From: Parvularia atlantis
Taxonomy: Eukaryota; Opisthokonta; Rotosphaerida
Length of the DNA: 29,179 nucleotides
Assembly: GCA_943704415.1 (NCBI GenBank)
Contig: CALSCO010002504.1
Coordinates: 1 to 29,179 of the forward strand
Reading direction: 5' to 3'
Of the stretch, positions 20,871 through 29,179 are shown one piece after another. The notes under the pieces are model-generated. The model had not been told where the DNA came from and ran no database searches. It saw nothing but the letters and a program-made list of their open reading frames with translations. The number at the start of each line of letters is the position of its first letter. Within the stretch, counting starts at the first letter, position 1. The position numbers and the translations under genes are program-made.

Positions 20871-20899
20871 TGTCTGTGTATGCCTGGAATTGTGCAACC
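20871..20899. promoter_or_regulatory. 29-bp head-to-head spacer between STX5 and the RS-protein gene
   Basis: The STX5 ATG (minus, 20870-20868) and the RS-protein ATG (plus, 20900, context caaccATGGc) leave only 29 bases, which include gtatgcctggaattgtgc. Transcription of each gene must start inside the other gene's transcribed region, or the mRNAs must have almost no leader. Both starts look well fixed, the STX5 one by homology. Confidence 0.6.
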
Positions 20900-20992
20900 A
20901 TGGCTACGCGCGGTAGATCACAGAGCAGGTCGCCGCCGTCGGCACGGCGCAGCCGCTCGCCGAGCAGCGACAGCAGCAGCGACAGCGGCGAC

Positions 20993-21027
<35 letters not shown>

Positions 21028-21709
21028 CAGCAGCAGCAGCCGCAACTTGAGCCGCAGCCGCCCGAGCGCCGAGAAAGGTGTGCCGAATGACCCACTTCTT
21101 CAAAGCGCCCGCGCTTACGCCAACGCCGCTGCGCGCTCCCGGCCACGCCGACCGCGCCCGCGCCCGTGCCGCCGCCTCGTGACGCACCCGCCGCACGAGC
21201 GCGCCCAGCCGGGTCAGCCGGGCCTGCCGCGGCGCCCGGGCGAGAGGACGACGAGCGGCGCGACCGCGAGCGCGACCGCGCACGGGACCGCGCGGCCGGC
21301 GAGCGGGCGCCCGAGCGCGAGCCCGAGCAGGACAAGAGCAAGAAGAAGCGCAAGAAGGACAAGGTCACGAGCAAGGACAAGAAGGAGCGCAAGAAGGACA
21401 AGAAAAAGGTTGGCGCGGCCGGATTGACGCGCGCGGCCGGCCGCTGGCTCACGATGCGCGCGCGCGCGCGCACGCGCACGCACACGCACACGCACAACAG
21501 AAGCACAAGAAGCGTAGCTCGCGCAGCCCCGAGGTGCGATCGCAGCGTCCGCGCGCCGACTGCCGGCTGCTGCTGACCGCGCGCAGGAGCTGCGCAGCTC
21601 GATCACCGGCCGGCGCATCAAGCTCAAGGTCAAGAAGACATCCAAGGACAAGGAGCGCGACGCCAACCGGCGCGACCTGCTGCAGTTCCTCAACAGCATG
21701 TACCAGTGA
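20900..21709 (+). CDS. small RS-rich, lysine-rich nuclear protein with conserved-looking C-terminus
   Basis: Exons: 20900-21077, 21209-21408, 21501-21533, 21587-21709. They give 177 residues. The N-terminus is an Arg/Ser-Asp/Ser low-complexity domain (RSQSRSPPSARRSRSPS, then SD repeats). A charged helix rich in RER/KKKRKKD follows. The last 41 residues are quite different and look folded: ITGRRIKLKVKKTSKDKERD, then ANRRDLLQFLNSMYQ. RS domains of this sort occur in splicing and mRNA-export factors, so a nuclear RNA role is likely, but I cannot name the family. The stop TGA at 21707-21709 overlaps a good donor (gtgagg), and the next ATG (MED12) is 45 bases on. Exon 2 could start at either of two nearby AGs. 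Confidence 0.65.
20965..21044 (+). repeat. AGC/GAC trinucleotide-hexanucleotide repeat coding for Ser-Asp tract
   Basis: Tandem AGCGAC and AGC units encode (SD)n/(S)n in the RS protein. The pattern is imperfect and in frame, so length changes would only alter the tract length. Confidence 0.8.
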
Positions 21710-21754
21710 GGCGTGGGGGAGATGTGTACACACGGCGATTGAGCTTTGCAGGAC

Positions 21755-21859
21755 ATGGACGGGCAGTGGCACGCGGCGCAGCCGCCGGGGCGAGCGCCGG
21801 GACGGCAGCAGCAGCAGGCGCAGCAGCAGGCGCACCAGCAGTACCAGCAACAGCAACAA

Positions 21860-21896
<37 letters not shown>

Positions 21897-24800
21897 CACG
21901 GGCCATGCGCGGGACGGTGCGCGCGCAAACAGCCCCGTTGCACGGGCATCACGCAAACCCGCGCGCGCAAGCAGAGCGACCCGCTGTCGGTCATCGCGCA
22001 CCTGCAGCAGCAGCAGTACCAACAGCAGCAGCAAATGTACCAGCGCGCTGCGGCCGGGCAGCCCGTCGCCGCTACGAGGCACGTCGCTCGCTGACGTCCG
22101 CCGCGCGCTCGTGAACTCGCGTGCTGCGCAGTGGCGCAAACACCCTTCCCGCCGCCGCGCAGCTGCTGCAGTCGCGCATGATGCGGCCGCAGCACGTGCC
22201 CGTCGCCGGCCGCCCCGGCACGGTGCTGCTGGGCCAGCCGGCGGGCACGCTCGCGCAACTGCCGCAGCAGCCCGTGCCGCCGACGCTGGCGCAGCAGCCG
22301 CCGCCACAGCAGCAAACGCCGCAGCAGCAAACGCCGGGCGGGCAGCCGTCACAGACCCTCATCAAGTACGAGCTCACGCCGCCGCCCAGCCGCCAGCTGC
22401 ACAAAAACGCGGCGCACGGCTACACCGACTTTTACCCGCAGCAGCGCGACCAGAAGGAGGACGACATGAGCAAGGCCAACGTGCGGCGGCCGACCGCGCA
22501 CAATCGCAGGATCGTTCGCTCACGCGCCGCGCAGATCGAGATTGGCTACAAGTCCGACCCGGTCGTGCTCGAGCTCAGCTCGTACGCGCGCGAGATGCTC
22601 AACCGGCCGCTGGGCGACCTGAGCGTGCGCCTGGGTGACTTCCTCACGAGCGTCATGTACCAGCACGACGAGGCCGCGCGCGTCCCGCCGCTCGGCCGGC
22701 CCTTCCAAGCGCCCGTGCGCGACACGAATGCGCAGCTCGAGAAGAAGCAGGCGCTCGTGGCCGACCTGTGCGGCAACGAGCCGCTCAGCTCGATCCTTGC
22801 CAAGCGTATCCCGCACGGGCTCAAGGTGCGCCGCGATGCCTCCCACGGCGGCAGCCGCATGCAGCTGACGCGGCCCGTCTGCAGGACGCGGTACTGCTTG
22901 ACGTGCTAGTGAAGAACAACGTGCCGATCCAGCGCGCGTCGTGGCTGATCAAGGTCCGTCGCGCCCGCGCCAACCATCGTGCCGTGGCTCACGCCGCGCA
23001 GATCGTCAACCTCGACACGCCGCTCGTCGCCGCATCGGGCGAGACGCACTGCTCGCGCTGGACGGCCACGCTCCTGTCGTACCTCAAGACGCTCCTGACC
23101 GACATCAGCCGCGTGCCCGTCGGCAGCGACCCGTTCACCAAGGCACGCGTCGATGATGCACACTGCGCGTCCTGACCGTGCGCGCCAGGCCAACTGGAAC
23201 TACAGCATTCGCCTGCTGCAGTGGCAGTACTCGGACGGCCTGCTGGAGATGCCGCGCGTGCTGCGCTGGATCGTGACAGAGCTCAAGTGCGTGTCCCCCC
23301 CTCCCTCACGCGGCTCGCGCACGCCCGACGACTGATCGCGTGATCGCGTGCGCCGGGCATGTGCCCAGGCTCGTCACGCTTGAGAACATCGGCCTGATCG
23401 TGCCCGTCGTGTGCCTGTTCTTCACCGACATCTGCGCGCACAAGATGCTCGCCAGGTGCGCCTTGGGCGTTGTCGCGCACACGCGGCCACTGACGCGCAC
23501 CAGCGAGCTCGCGGACGTGTGCCTCGTCAAGATCACGCGCTTCCGCAAGTACGGCATGACGACCGAGGTGCGCCGCGCCACGCGCGTTTGGCACTCGTGC
23601 GCCTGAACACCCCGTTGCTGCAGATCCAGGCGTACAACATGGTCACGGCTGACGGCCCGCCGCTGATGAAGGTCTACTACCACACGCTCCTGGCCTTTGT
23701 GCAGGGCGTTGTCCTCCTGTGCCCGCAAGGTGCGCGCCGCAGCCCCGCGTCGCACCGTCAGCCTCCGCCCACCCCTGGACGCGCACGTGCGCACGCCAGC
23801 CATGCAGGTCCACGCGAACGAGGAGCGCCACCGCCGCCTGCTGGCCGAGCTGGCGGCCGGGCAAGACGACGACGGCGACCTGTCGGGCGAGCTGCTCCTG
23901 CCGCCCGTGCTCGCCTACATGTCGCTGCTGCAGGACCGCTTCCGGCGTGTACTGCGCATGCACGACCTTAGCCTGCGGCACGGCACCAGCGCGGCCGCCG
24001 AGCTGCAGCAGCCGCCCGAATGGTTCGACGTGCTGCAACTCGATCGGCTGAGCGCGACCAACTACGCCCTGCCCGCGACACTCACGATGGTTAGCGAGCG
24101 CGGCGTTGCGCACGTGCTCGCCTGGGCCGTCGCCATCGATCGCAGCGACCCCTTCCGCCCCTACACGGCCGCCTCGGTGCTGCACGGCATGATGCAGGCG
24201 GCGCTGCAGGCCGTCGCACAGCCATTGGATGTCGCGCAGGGCAGCAGCCGCGGCACCCCGCTGGACCTGTTCACCCACGCGGCCACGCCCGGCTTTCTGC
24301 CGCAGACGCCGGCCTCGCAGCGCGCGTCGTCGGTGGCCGTGGTCCGGCCGCACGCGTCACCGACAGCGCCGCCCATGGCCGTCTTCATGAGCGCAGCGCC
24401 GAGCCCGGTCGCACCTGGAGCTGCAGCGGCGGGCGAGCCGCAGGGCGCGCTGACAACGCGCGCGGGCGTGATGGCGCAGCTGCAGAACAGCCTCATGGCG
24501 TTCCTGGACACGTATGACTGGCTGCAACTGCCGCCGGAGCAGCATGCACGTCTGCGCAGCGCCGAGCGTTCCCCCGCGCGCTGACGCTTCGCCCCGCTCA
24601 ACGCAGGCACGCGCGGTGGCCAACGTCGCCCACGTCTTCCGCGTGCTCATGGCCCGCCGCCTGTTCTCGTACGATCGCTTCGTCGAGCGCCTGATCGCGC
24701 GCGACGATCTGCACGCAGACAACCTGCCCTCGGCCGTGCGTCGTTCCGGCACGCACGCACCCGGGAGGCTCACTCTGCGCGCGGCAGCGCTCGCAACGCC

Positions 24801-27800
24801 TCGCCGCCTACGTCCGCGTGTTCTCGACGCCGCAAGGGTCCGCCATGCACGCCAACCAGCGCCGGCAGATGCTGCTCCGACTGCCCGCGCTGGCGGAGCA
24901 AGTGCGTGCCGCGTCTCTGCCGGCCGTGCCGCTCACGTGATTGGATCGCGCAGGACGCCGCGGCCGAGCGGCAGTGCGAGGTGCTGCGCGAGCAGCTGGC
25001 CGGTCTACTTCAGAGCACGTGGCTGCCAACGCCGTTTGCACCGCTCAAGTCGCCCAAGTGCGTCTACCGGCGTGTTTCCGGCTGCGTGAGGCCCGTTGAC
25101 ACTGCGTCGCAGCGACGGCAAGCCGGCACCGGTCTTGTTCGCCGCCACCGTCGCGTGGACGCAGCGCGCCCTCGCCCTGCCCGAGATTCAGCGCGAAAGG
25201 CTTCGAGCGGCGCTGCAGCAGCACATCGACAGCGTGCTAAACCCGCTGCACATGTGCGCAGCCACGCCGGACCGCGCGCGAGGGTGTCTCTCACACGGCG
25301 CCGCGCCGCCGGTTCGCGCAGGACCATGACGTCGCTTACCCCGCCCTTCTACGACGGCACGGACGAGCACCCGTTCGGCCCGTCGGTGGCGCTCGTGGTG
25401 CAAGCGTGGGCGACGTGGCTGCAGCTGCTCGAGGGTCTCGGCGACTGGGAGAGCGCGGTCGTCGTGCGTTTGTGGCGGCGGCGGCGGCCTGTCGTGCCAG
25501 CACTGACGCTCATTGTGCGCAGTTGCTCGTGCGTCTGATGCCGCTCGCCACTGAGCCGGCCGCGATCGAGTACCTCCTGGCTGAGCTGGACGGGGCCTCA
25601 CGAAGCTTTGTGCTACCGGACCTCGCACAGGCCGCGTTCCAGGTCGGCTATGCCAAGGTTCGCCCGCAACGTGCACGCGCCCCACGGCCCTGCGGCATCG
25701 CGCTGACTTTGCGAATCAGTACGAGCAAGTGAAGCAGAACCGCCAGCTGGCGCGGCGCACGCTCATGCTGCTGCAGGACTGGAGCCGCGTGCACGGCCTG
25801 ACGGTGCAGCCCCATGTGCAATCCGAGGTGCGCGGCGCCGCAGGTGAGTGTGCCCCGCCTCACCACGGGAGATGCAGATCGGCAACGCGATCCTCGCCAA
25901 TGACGTCGAGGTCGCGGCCGAGCGGCACAAGCTCGCGGTGCGGCGCCGCCGCCGCGTGGCCGCACAATCGCGCGCTCACGCAGCGTGCTGAGCAGGCGGC
26001 CAAGCCGACCGGCCAGACGCTGTCGTGGGAAGAGGAGCTCGACCAGCTGCAGGAGGAGACGATCGAGCTGGCGGTCGGCGCGCTGACGCAGCCGTGCCTG
26101 CAGCAGCCCGACCTGCTCGCGCGCATGGTGATGCGCGTGCTCGACCTGTTGCGGTGCGTGCCCGTTCCGCGTCGCACCCGCCAGGGCCCTCACGCAAAGA
26201 GCGCAGCAACCCGCCGCAGCACACGCTCGACGGCATGGTGGCCCCAGCGTTGCGCCTGACGGCCTTTGCGATGCTCATCAGCCGGCTCGCATCCGCGGTG
26301 GGCGGCGCAGGAGGCGAGCGACCCGTGGACGAGGTATGCTGCTGTAAGCAGGGCCTGCCGAGCCTGACGCGCTGCGCAGGTGCTGTGCCAGCCGATCGTC
26401 GCGCACCTACTGCACCACCCGGACACCGCCCTCACCTTGCTGCTGTGCCTCGTCGCGCACCGGGGCGTGAGCCTGACCGCGGCGCTGCGCCATGTGGTCG
26501 AAGCCTCGCTGGACCAGCCGCACCTTGCCGGCTCGGCTGCGCTGGGCGCGTGGCTGCTGCTCTCGCCGTGCGCGGCACCGGAGACCACGTCGGTGGGCTA
26601 CGCAGCCGAGACGCGCAGCGCGATCCTTGAGGCCGTGTCGAGCGCGGGCCTGGTCAACCTGCGCCTGCTTGACGCCGTGCAGCACCACGAGCTAGACGCT
26701 GGCCGCCTGCAGGCGAGCTCACCGACGCCGCCGAGCGTGGGTGCGGCGCTGGACGTGCTCCGCAAGCTGCTCGTGCTGCACGCGCCCGTGGCCGACGAGA
26801 TCCTGTACACGCACTGGCTGCGGCACCAGGCGCTTGTGGCGGCCGACGCGGTGTACGGACACATTGCGCAGGCCGCGCCAGCGCTCACGCCCGAGCGTCT
26901 TCGCGCGGCGCTGCACACGCTATCAGGCGGCGTGATTGGTGAGCTGCTGTTCCGTTGGGTATACGCCCGACTGACGCGTCTGACAAACCGCAAGCGCAAC
27001 GCTCGCCCGCAGCACTGCTGGCCGAGTCGGACCGCGCAAAGTTGCGCGAGCTGTTCCGCGCGGCGCTGGCCAGGATGAACGTCTGGACCGTGTCGTTCAA
27101 CGTGCTCGAGCTGCGGCTCCTCCTGGACGAGACCGTGCCGCTGACGGCCGAGCCGGCAACGGCCGAGCGCGAGGGTGTCCTGCGGGACGTCGTCGAGTTG
27201 CTGCTGGACGCGACCGTGTTTGGCCGCGGCGCGTGCGCAACCCTGCCGGCCCTAGTGGCGCAACTGCAGCGGCGTGACCTGATCGACCAGGTGTGCGGTC
27301 GCCGGCTGTCACGCGCACGCATGTGACGCGGCGCGCACAGCTCATCATCAGCGTCCAGGAGCACCTGCTCAGCGGCTGGGACGGCCTCGTGTCGGCCGAG
27401 AGCGCTCGTGCGGACGCGGAAGCAGGTGCGCGGCGTGTGTGCTTGTCGTTGTGCATGCCGAGGGGTCATGCGCGCGTCCAGGGCACCTGCAAGTGGCGCT
27501 GCAGGTCGCGTTGGAGGCGGCCGACGCGTCGCGGCGGAGCGCGTTCCTGCTGCACGTGCTGGGGCAGCTGCAGCTGTGCGAGCGGGAGTTTGCGGTGCGC
27601 TCACTCGCCGCGCCCCTCGCCACCGCGTCGCTGACGGCTCGAGCAGGTGCACGCCAGCACGCTCGCGCTCATGTTTGCCTGCGACGCGCCCTTTGGCGTC
27701 GCGGCCGAGGTCAAGGACCGGCGGCTGTTTGCGGACGCGCTGAGCGAGTGTGCGCAGCGGGCGGCGGCGCTCGCGACGGCGCGCACGGACGCGGGCGGCA

Positions 27801-28542
27801 AGACGGTCTTTAGCGGCCTGCGGGTGGACGCGACCGTGGCAGACATCGTCAAGGGCGTGTCGCACCGGGTCGCGCTTGCCATGCCCGTGCTGCGCTCGGA
27901 TGCGCTGGACGAGAACGCGTGCGTGACGTGGGCCCGGACGCTCTTTGCGCTCGTCTCGGTGCGTGCGCGGTGGTGCTGACTCAGCATGCGTGCTCTGAGC
28001 ACGTGCGGCGGCACTCAGAGCCGCCTCGTGCTGCTGCTCGGGCCCGGTGATGCGCTGTTTGAGCTGCTGAATCACGCGCTGCGCGAGCTGCTCGGCCGGC
28101 TGCCGGAGCGGAGGCGCGAGACGCTCGTGGAGGACCTGGAGCGGCGCGCCAGCGAGCTGGGCCTGCCGATCGTGCTGCACAAGGCGCTGCACGGCGTGCT
28201 GCTCGCCACGCCGTCGCAGATGCTCGTGACCTGCGCGATCTTGGGCCCAGCCGCCGTCCCGACGGGCACGCTGGGGCGCTGGCAGCTGCTCGAGAGCTGC
28301 GGCGAGGCGCTGATGCCGCTATCGGAGTTTGGCGCGACGCGCGTGGCGCCGCACACATCAGCGTTCCTGCGCGAGCAGGGAATCGTCGGCCTGGGCACGA
28401 TGGCCAACCTGCGGGTGCGTTTGTGCCGACGTGATGGCGCGGACGCTGACGACGCGCTGCCCGCTTGCAGCGTGCACGCAGCCCGCAGCCTGCAGCCGTC
28501 GTGAGCGCGCCACCGCTCAAGCGAGCGCGGCTGCCCGCCTGA
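21755..28542 (+). CDS. MED12: Mediator kinase-module subunit 12 (27 exons)
   Basis: Exons: 21755-21916, 21975-22078, 22132-22825, 22885-22953, 23002-23142, 23189-23286, 23369-23455, 23504-23567, 23624-23729, 23800-24545, 24607-24735, 24788-24901, 24954-25057, 25113-25253, 25322-25463, 25523-25657, 25720-25827, 25872-25937, 25984-26153, 26207-26333, 26380-26938, 27013-27290, 27341-27425, 27482-27594, 27647-27958, 28019-28414, 28471-28542. They give 1,773 residues. The Med12 signature is clear: TDFYPQQRDQKEDDMSKANV (animals: DVYPQDPKQKEDELTALNV), then SILAKRIP...VPIQRASWLIK (LAKKVP...VPVMRAAWLIK) and the YSDGLLEMPRVLRWIV segment. MED12 activates CDK8/cyclin C in the Mediator kinase module. Gln-rich tracts are N-terminal here, whereas in animals the Gln-rich part is C-terminal. 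The C-terminus PPLKRARLPA looks like a nuclear localisation signal. Two or three introns (22079-22131, 24546-24606, possibly 23143-23188) seem to have GC donors. The exact start is uncertain because ATG 21755 directly follows an acceptor-like ttgcag. Confidence 0.9.
21835..21893 (+). repeat. CAG/CAA repeat encoding poly-Gln in MED12
   Basis: A run of CAG and CAA codons encodes 16 consecutive glutamines near residue 40 of MED12, with shorter Gln runs just before it and in the next exon. Mixed CAG/CAA use at the 5' end and pure CAG at the 3' end suggest recent expansion of the pure part. Confidence 0.85.
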
Positions 28543-28566
28543 CGCCGCGCTAGTGTTTTTGATAGC

Positions 28567-28606
<40 letters not shown>

Positions 28607-28736
28607 GCGCTGCCCGCCCCCGCTGCCTGCCATTGATTGACAAACGCTCCGTCAGCCTGCACAAACCAAAGGACAAGACAAAAAGAAAGAAGCGGTCAGC
28701 AACGTCTTTTCTGCGCACGTGCGGCCGGCGCGGCGA
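28543..28736. other. convergent intergenic region between MED12 and the PP2C gene
   Basis: These 194 bases between two tail-to-tail stops contain a long TG microsatellite and a relatively AT-rich segment (28640-28710, with acaaaccaaaggacaagac). They probably supply both 3' UTRs. No gene is visible. Confidence 0.5.
28569..28605. repeat. (TG)18 dinucleotide microsatellite
   Basis: Thirty-seven bases of uninterrupted TG lie 27 bases after the MED12 stop codon, within its presumed 3' UTR. Alternating TG can form Z-DNA; in RNA it gives UG repeats of the kind bound by CELF/TDP-43-type proteins. Confidence 0.95.
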
Positions 28737-29179
28737 TCAGATGAACTCGATCATGGCAATGGTCACATTGTCGGTCGAGTTGCGCGCGCGCGTGAACTTG
28801 GCCAGGTTGGCCGAGGCGCCGCTGAGCGAGCCCTGGATGCTCCGGTAGCGCGACATGAAGTCCTCGAGCTCGAACGGCGTGAAGACGTCCCACAGGCCGT
28901 CACAGCCGAGCACGAGCAGCGCCTGACCGGCGCGGTCCCGCTGTCAGCGTTCGCCGCGGCAGACGCAGCGGGGGCGCACGCACCTCGTTGCCCGCGATGG
29001 CGTACGATGAGATCTCGGGGCTCGCGTTCACGTACGGGAAGAGCGTCTGGTCGCCAAAGGCGCGGCTCACGGCAAGCATGCCCTGGACCCGCATCATGCC
29101 GTTGACCTCGGTCACGGTCCCGCCGGCGGCAATGATGCGTATCTGCTCGGACTGCGGGCGCGGCCGTGGGTGTGAGGGG
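28737..29179 (-). CDS. 3' part of a PP2C (PPM-family) protein phosphatase
   Basis: The minus-strand gene enters from the right edge; its 5' part is outside the window. Visible exons are 29151-28984 and 28940-28737, with a 43-nt intron (gtgcgtgcg...ctgacag) between them, and a further acceptor (cgcag) at 29152-29156. PP2C motifs are in the right order: AAGGTVTEV, then GMLAVSRAFGDQ, LLVLGCDGLWDVF (metal-binding Asp), and NSTDNVTIAMIEF at the end (DN metal ligand). PPM phosphatases are Mg/Mn-dependent Ser/Thr phosphatases. The CDGLWDVFTP wording recalls plant PP2Cs and ILKAP, but the subfamily cannot be set from the C-terminal half. The stop is TGA at 28737-28739. Confidence 0.93.

Noticed and set aside
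21460-21500. Alternating cgcgcacg/cacacg purine-pyrimidine tract as a possible regulatory or Z-DNA element
   Set aside because: It is the 3' part of an intron in the RS gene and resembles the many other CG/CA-rich introns here.
26955-27012. Open frame continuing GELLFRWVY after the MED12 exon ending at 26938
   Set aside because: The frame does not reach the next conserved block in phase; a gtgagc donor at 26939 with the acceptor at 27011 does.
1-29179. Possibility of a bacterial biosynthetic or defence cluster suggested by the high GC
   Set aside because: Every recognised gene is eukaryotic, spliced and unrelated in pathway; I saw no operon structure, CRISPR array, tRNA or rRNA.

Overview
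This is nuclear DNA from a GC-rich, gene-dense unicellular eukaryote. I infer this from spliced genes for spliceosome, Mediator, SNARE and mitochondrial-chaperone proteins. About 105 very short introns (about 31-150 nt, mostly 45-65) interrupt nearly every gene. Donors are mostly GTGCGY and acceptors mostly CRCGCAG. An ankyrin-type CLPB (Skd3) and PPP1R21 point toward a relative of animals and choanoflagellates, or another basal amorphean protist. The species cannot be fixed from the sequence.

Layout. The left edge (1-1.8 kb) holds the end of an unknown gene, a broken Ty3/Gypsy integrase fossil and a Ser/Thr/Ala-repeat gene with an apparent one-base frameshift. Next come a seven-helix alkaline ceramidase-like CREST hydrolase (+), a kelch-propeller plus coiled-coil protein (+), a MINPP1-type inositol polyphosphate phosphatase (-), PLRG1/Prp46 (+), mitochondrial ankyrin-AAA CLPB (+), PPP1R21 (-), syntaxin-5 (-), a small RS-rich protein (+), MED12 (+) and the 3' end of a PP2C phosphatase (-).

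The genes are not a pathway cluster; they are housekeeping genes packed tightly. PLRG1 and the RS protein are mRNA-processing factors or look like them, MED12 is transcriptional, PPP1R21 and STX5 act in endosome/Golgi traffic, and MINPP1 and the ceramidase-like protein act in phosphate and lipid metabolism. Start-to-start gaps can be 29 bp and stop-to-stop gaps 48 bp.

The strongest novelty candidate is the splicing system. About a tenth of introns appear to be GC-AG, and these have their own donor consensus (GCACGY) that differs from the GT donors at position +3. A 15-nt microexon in PLRG1 and several small in-frame introns add to this. Gene models were built by eye from homology and reading-frame continuity. 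Exon edges may be off by a few bases, but the summed exon lengths of each complete model are multiples of three.
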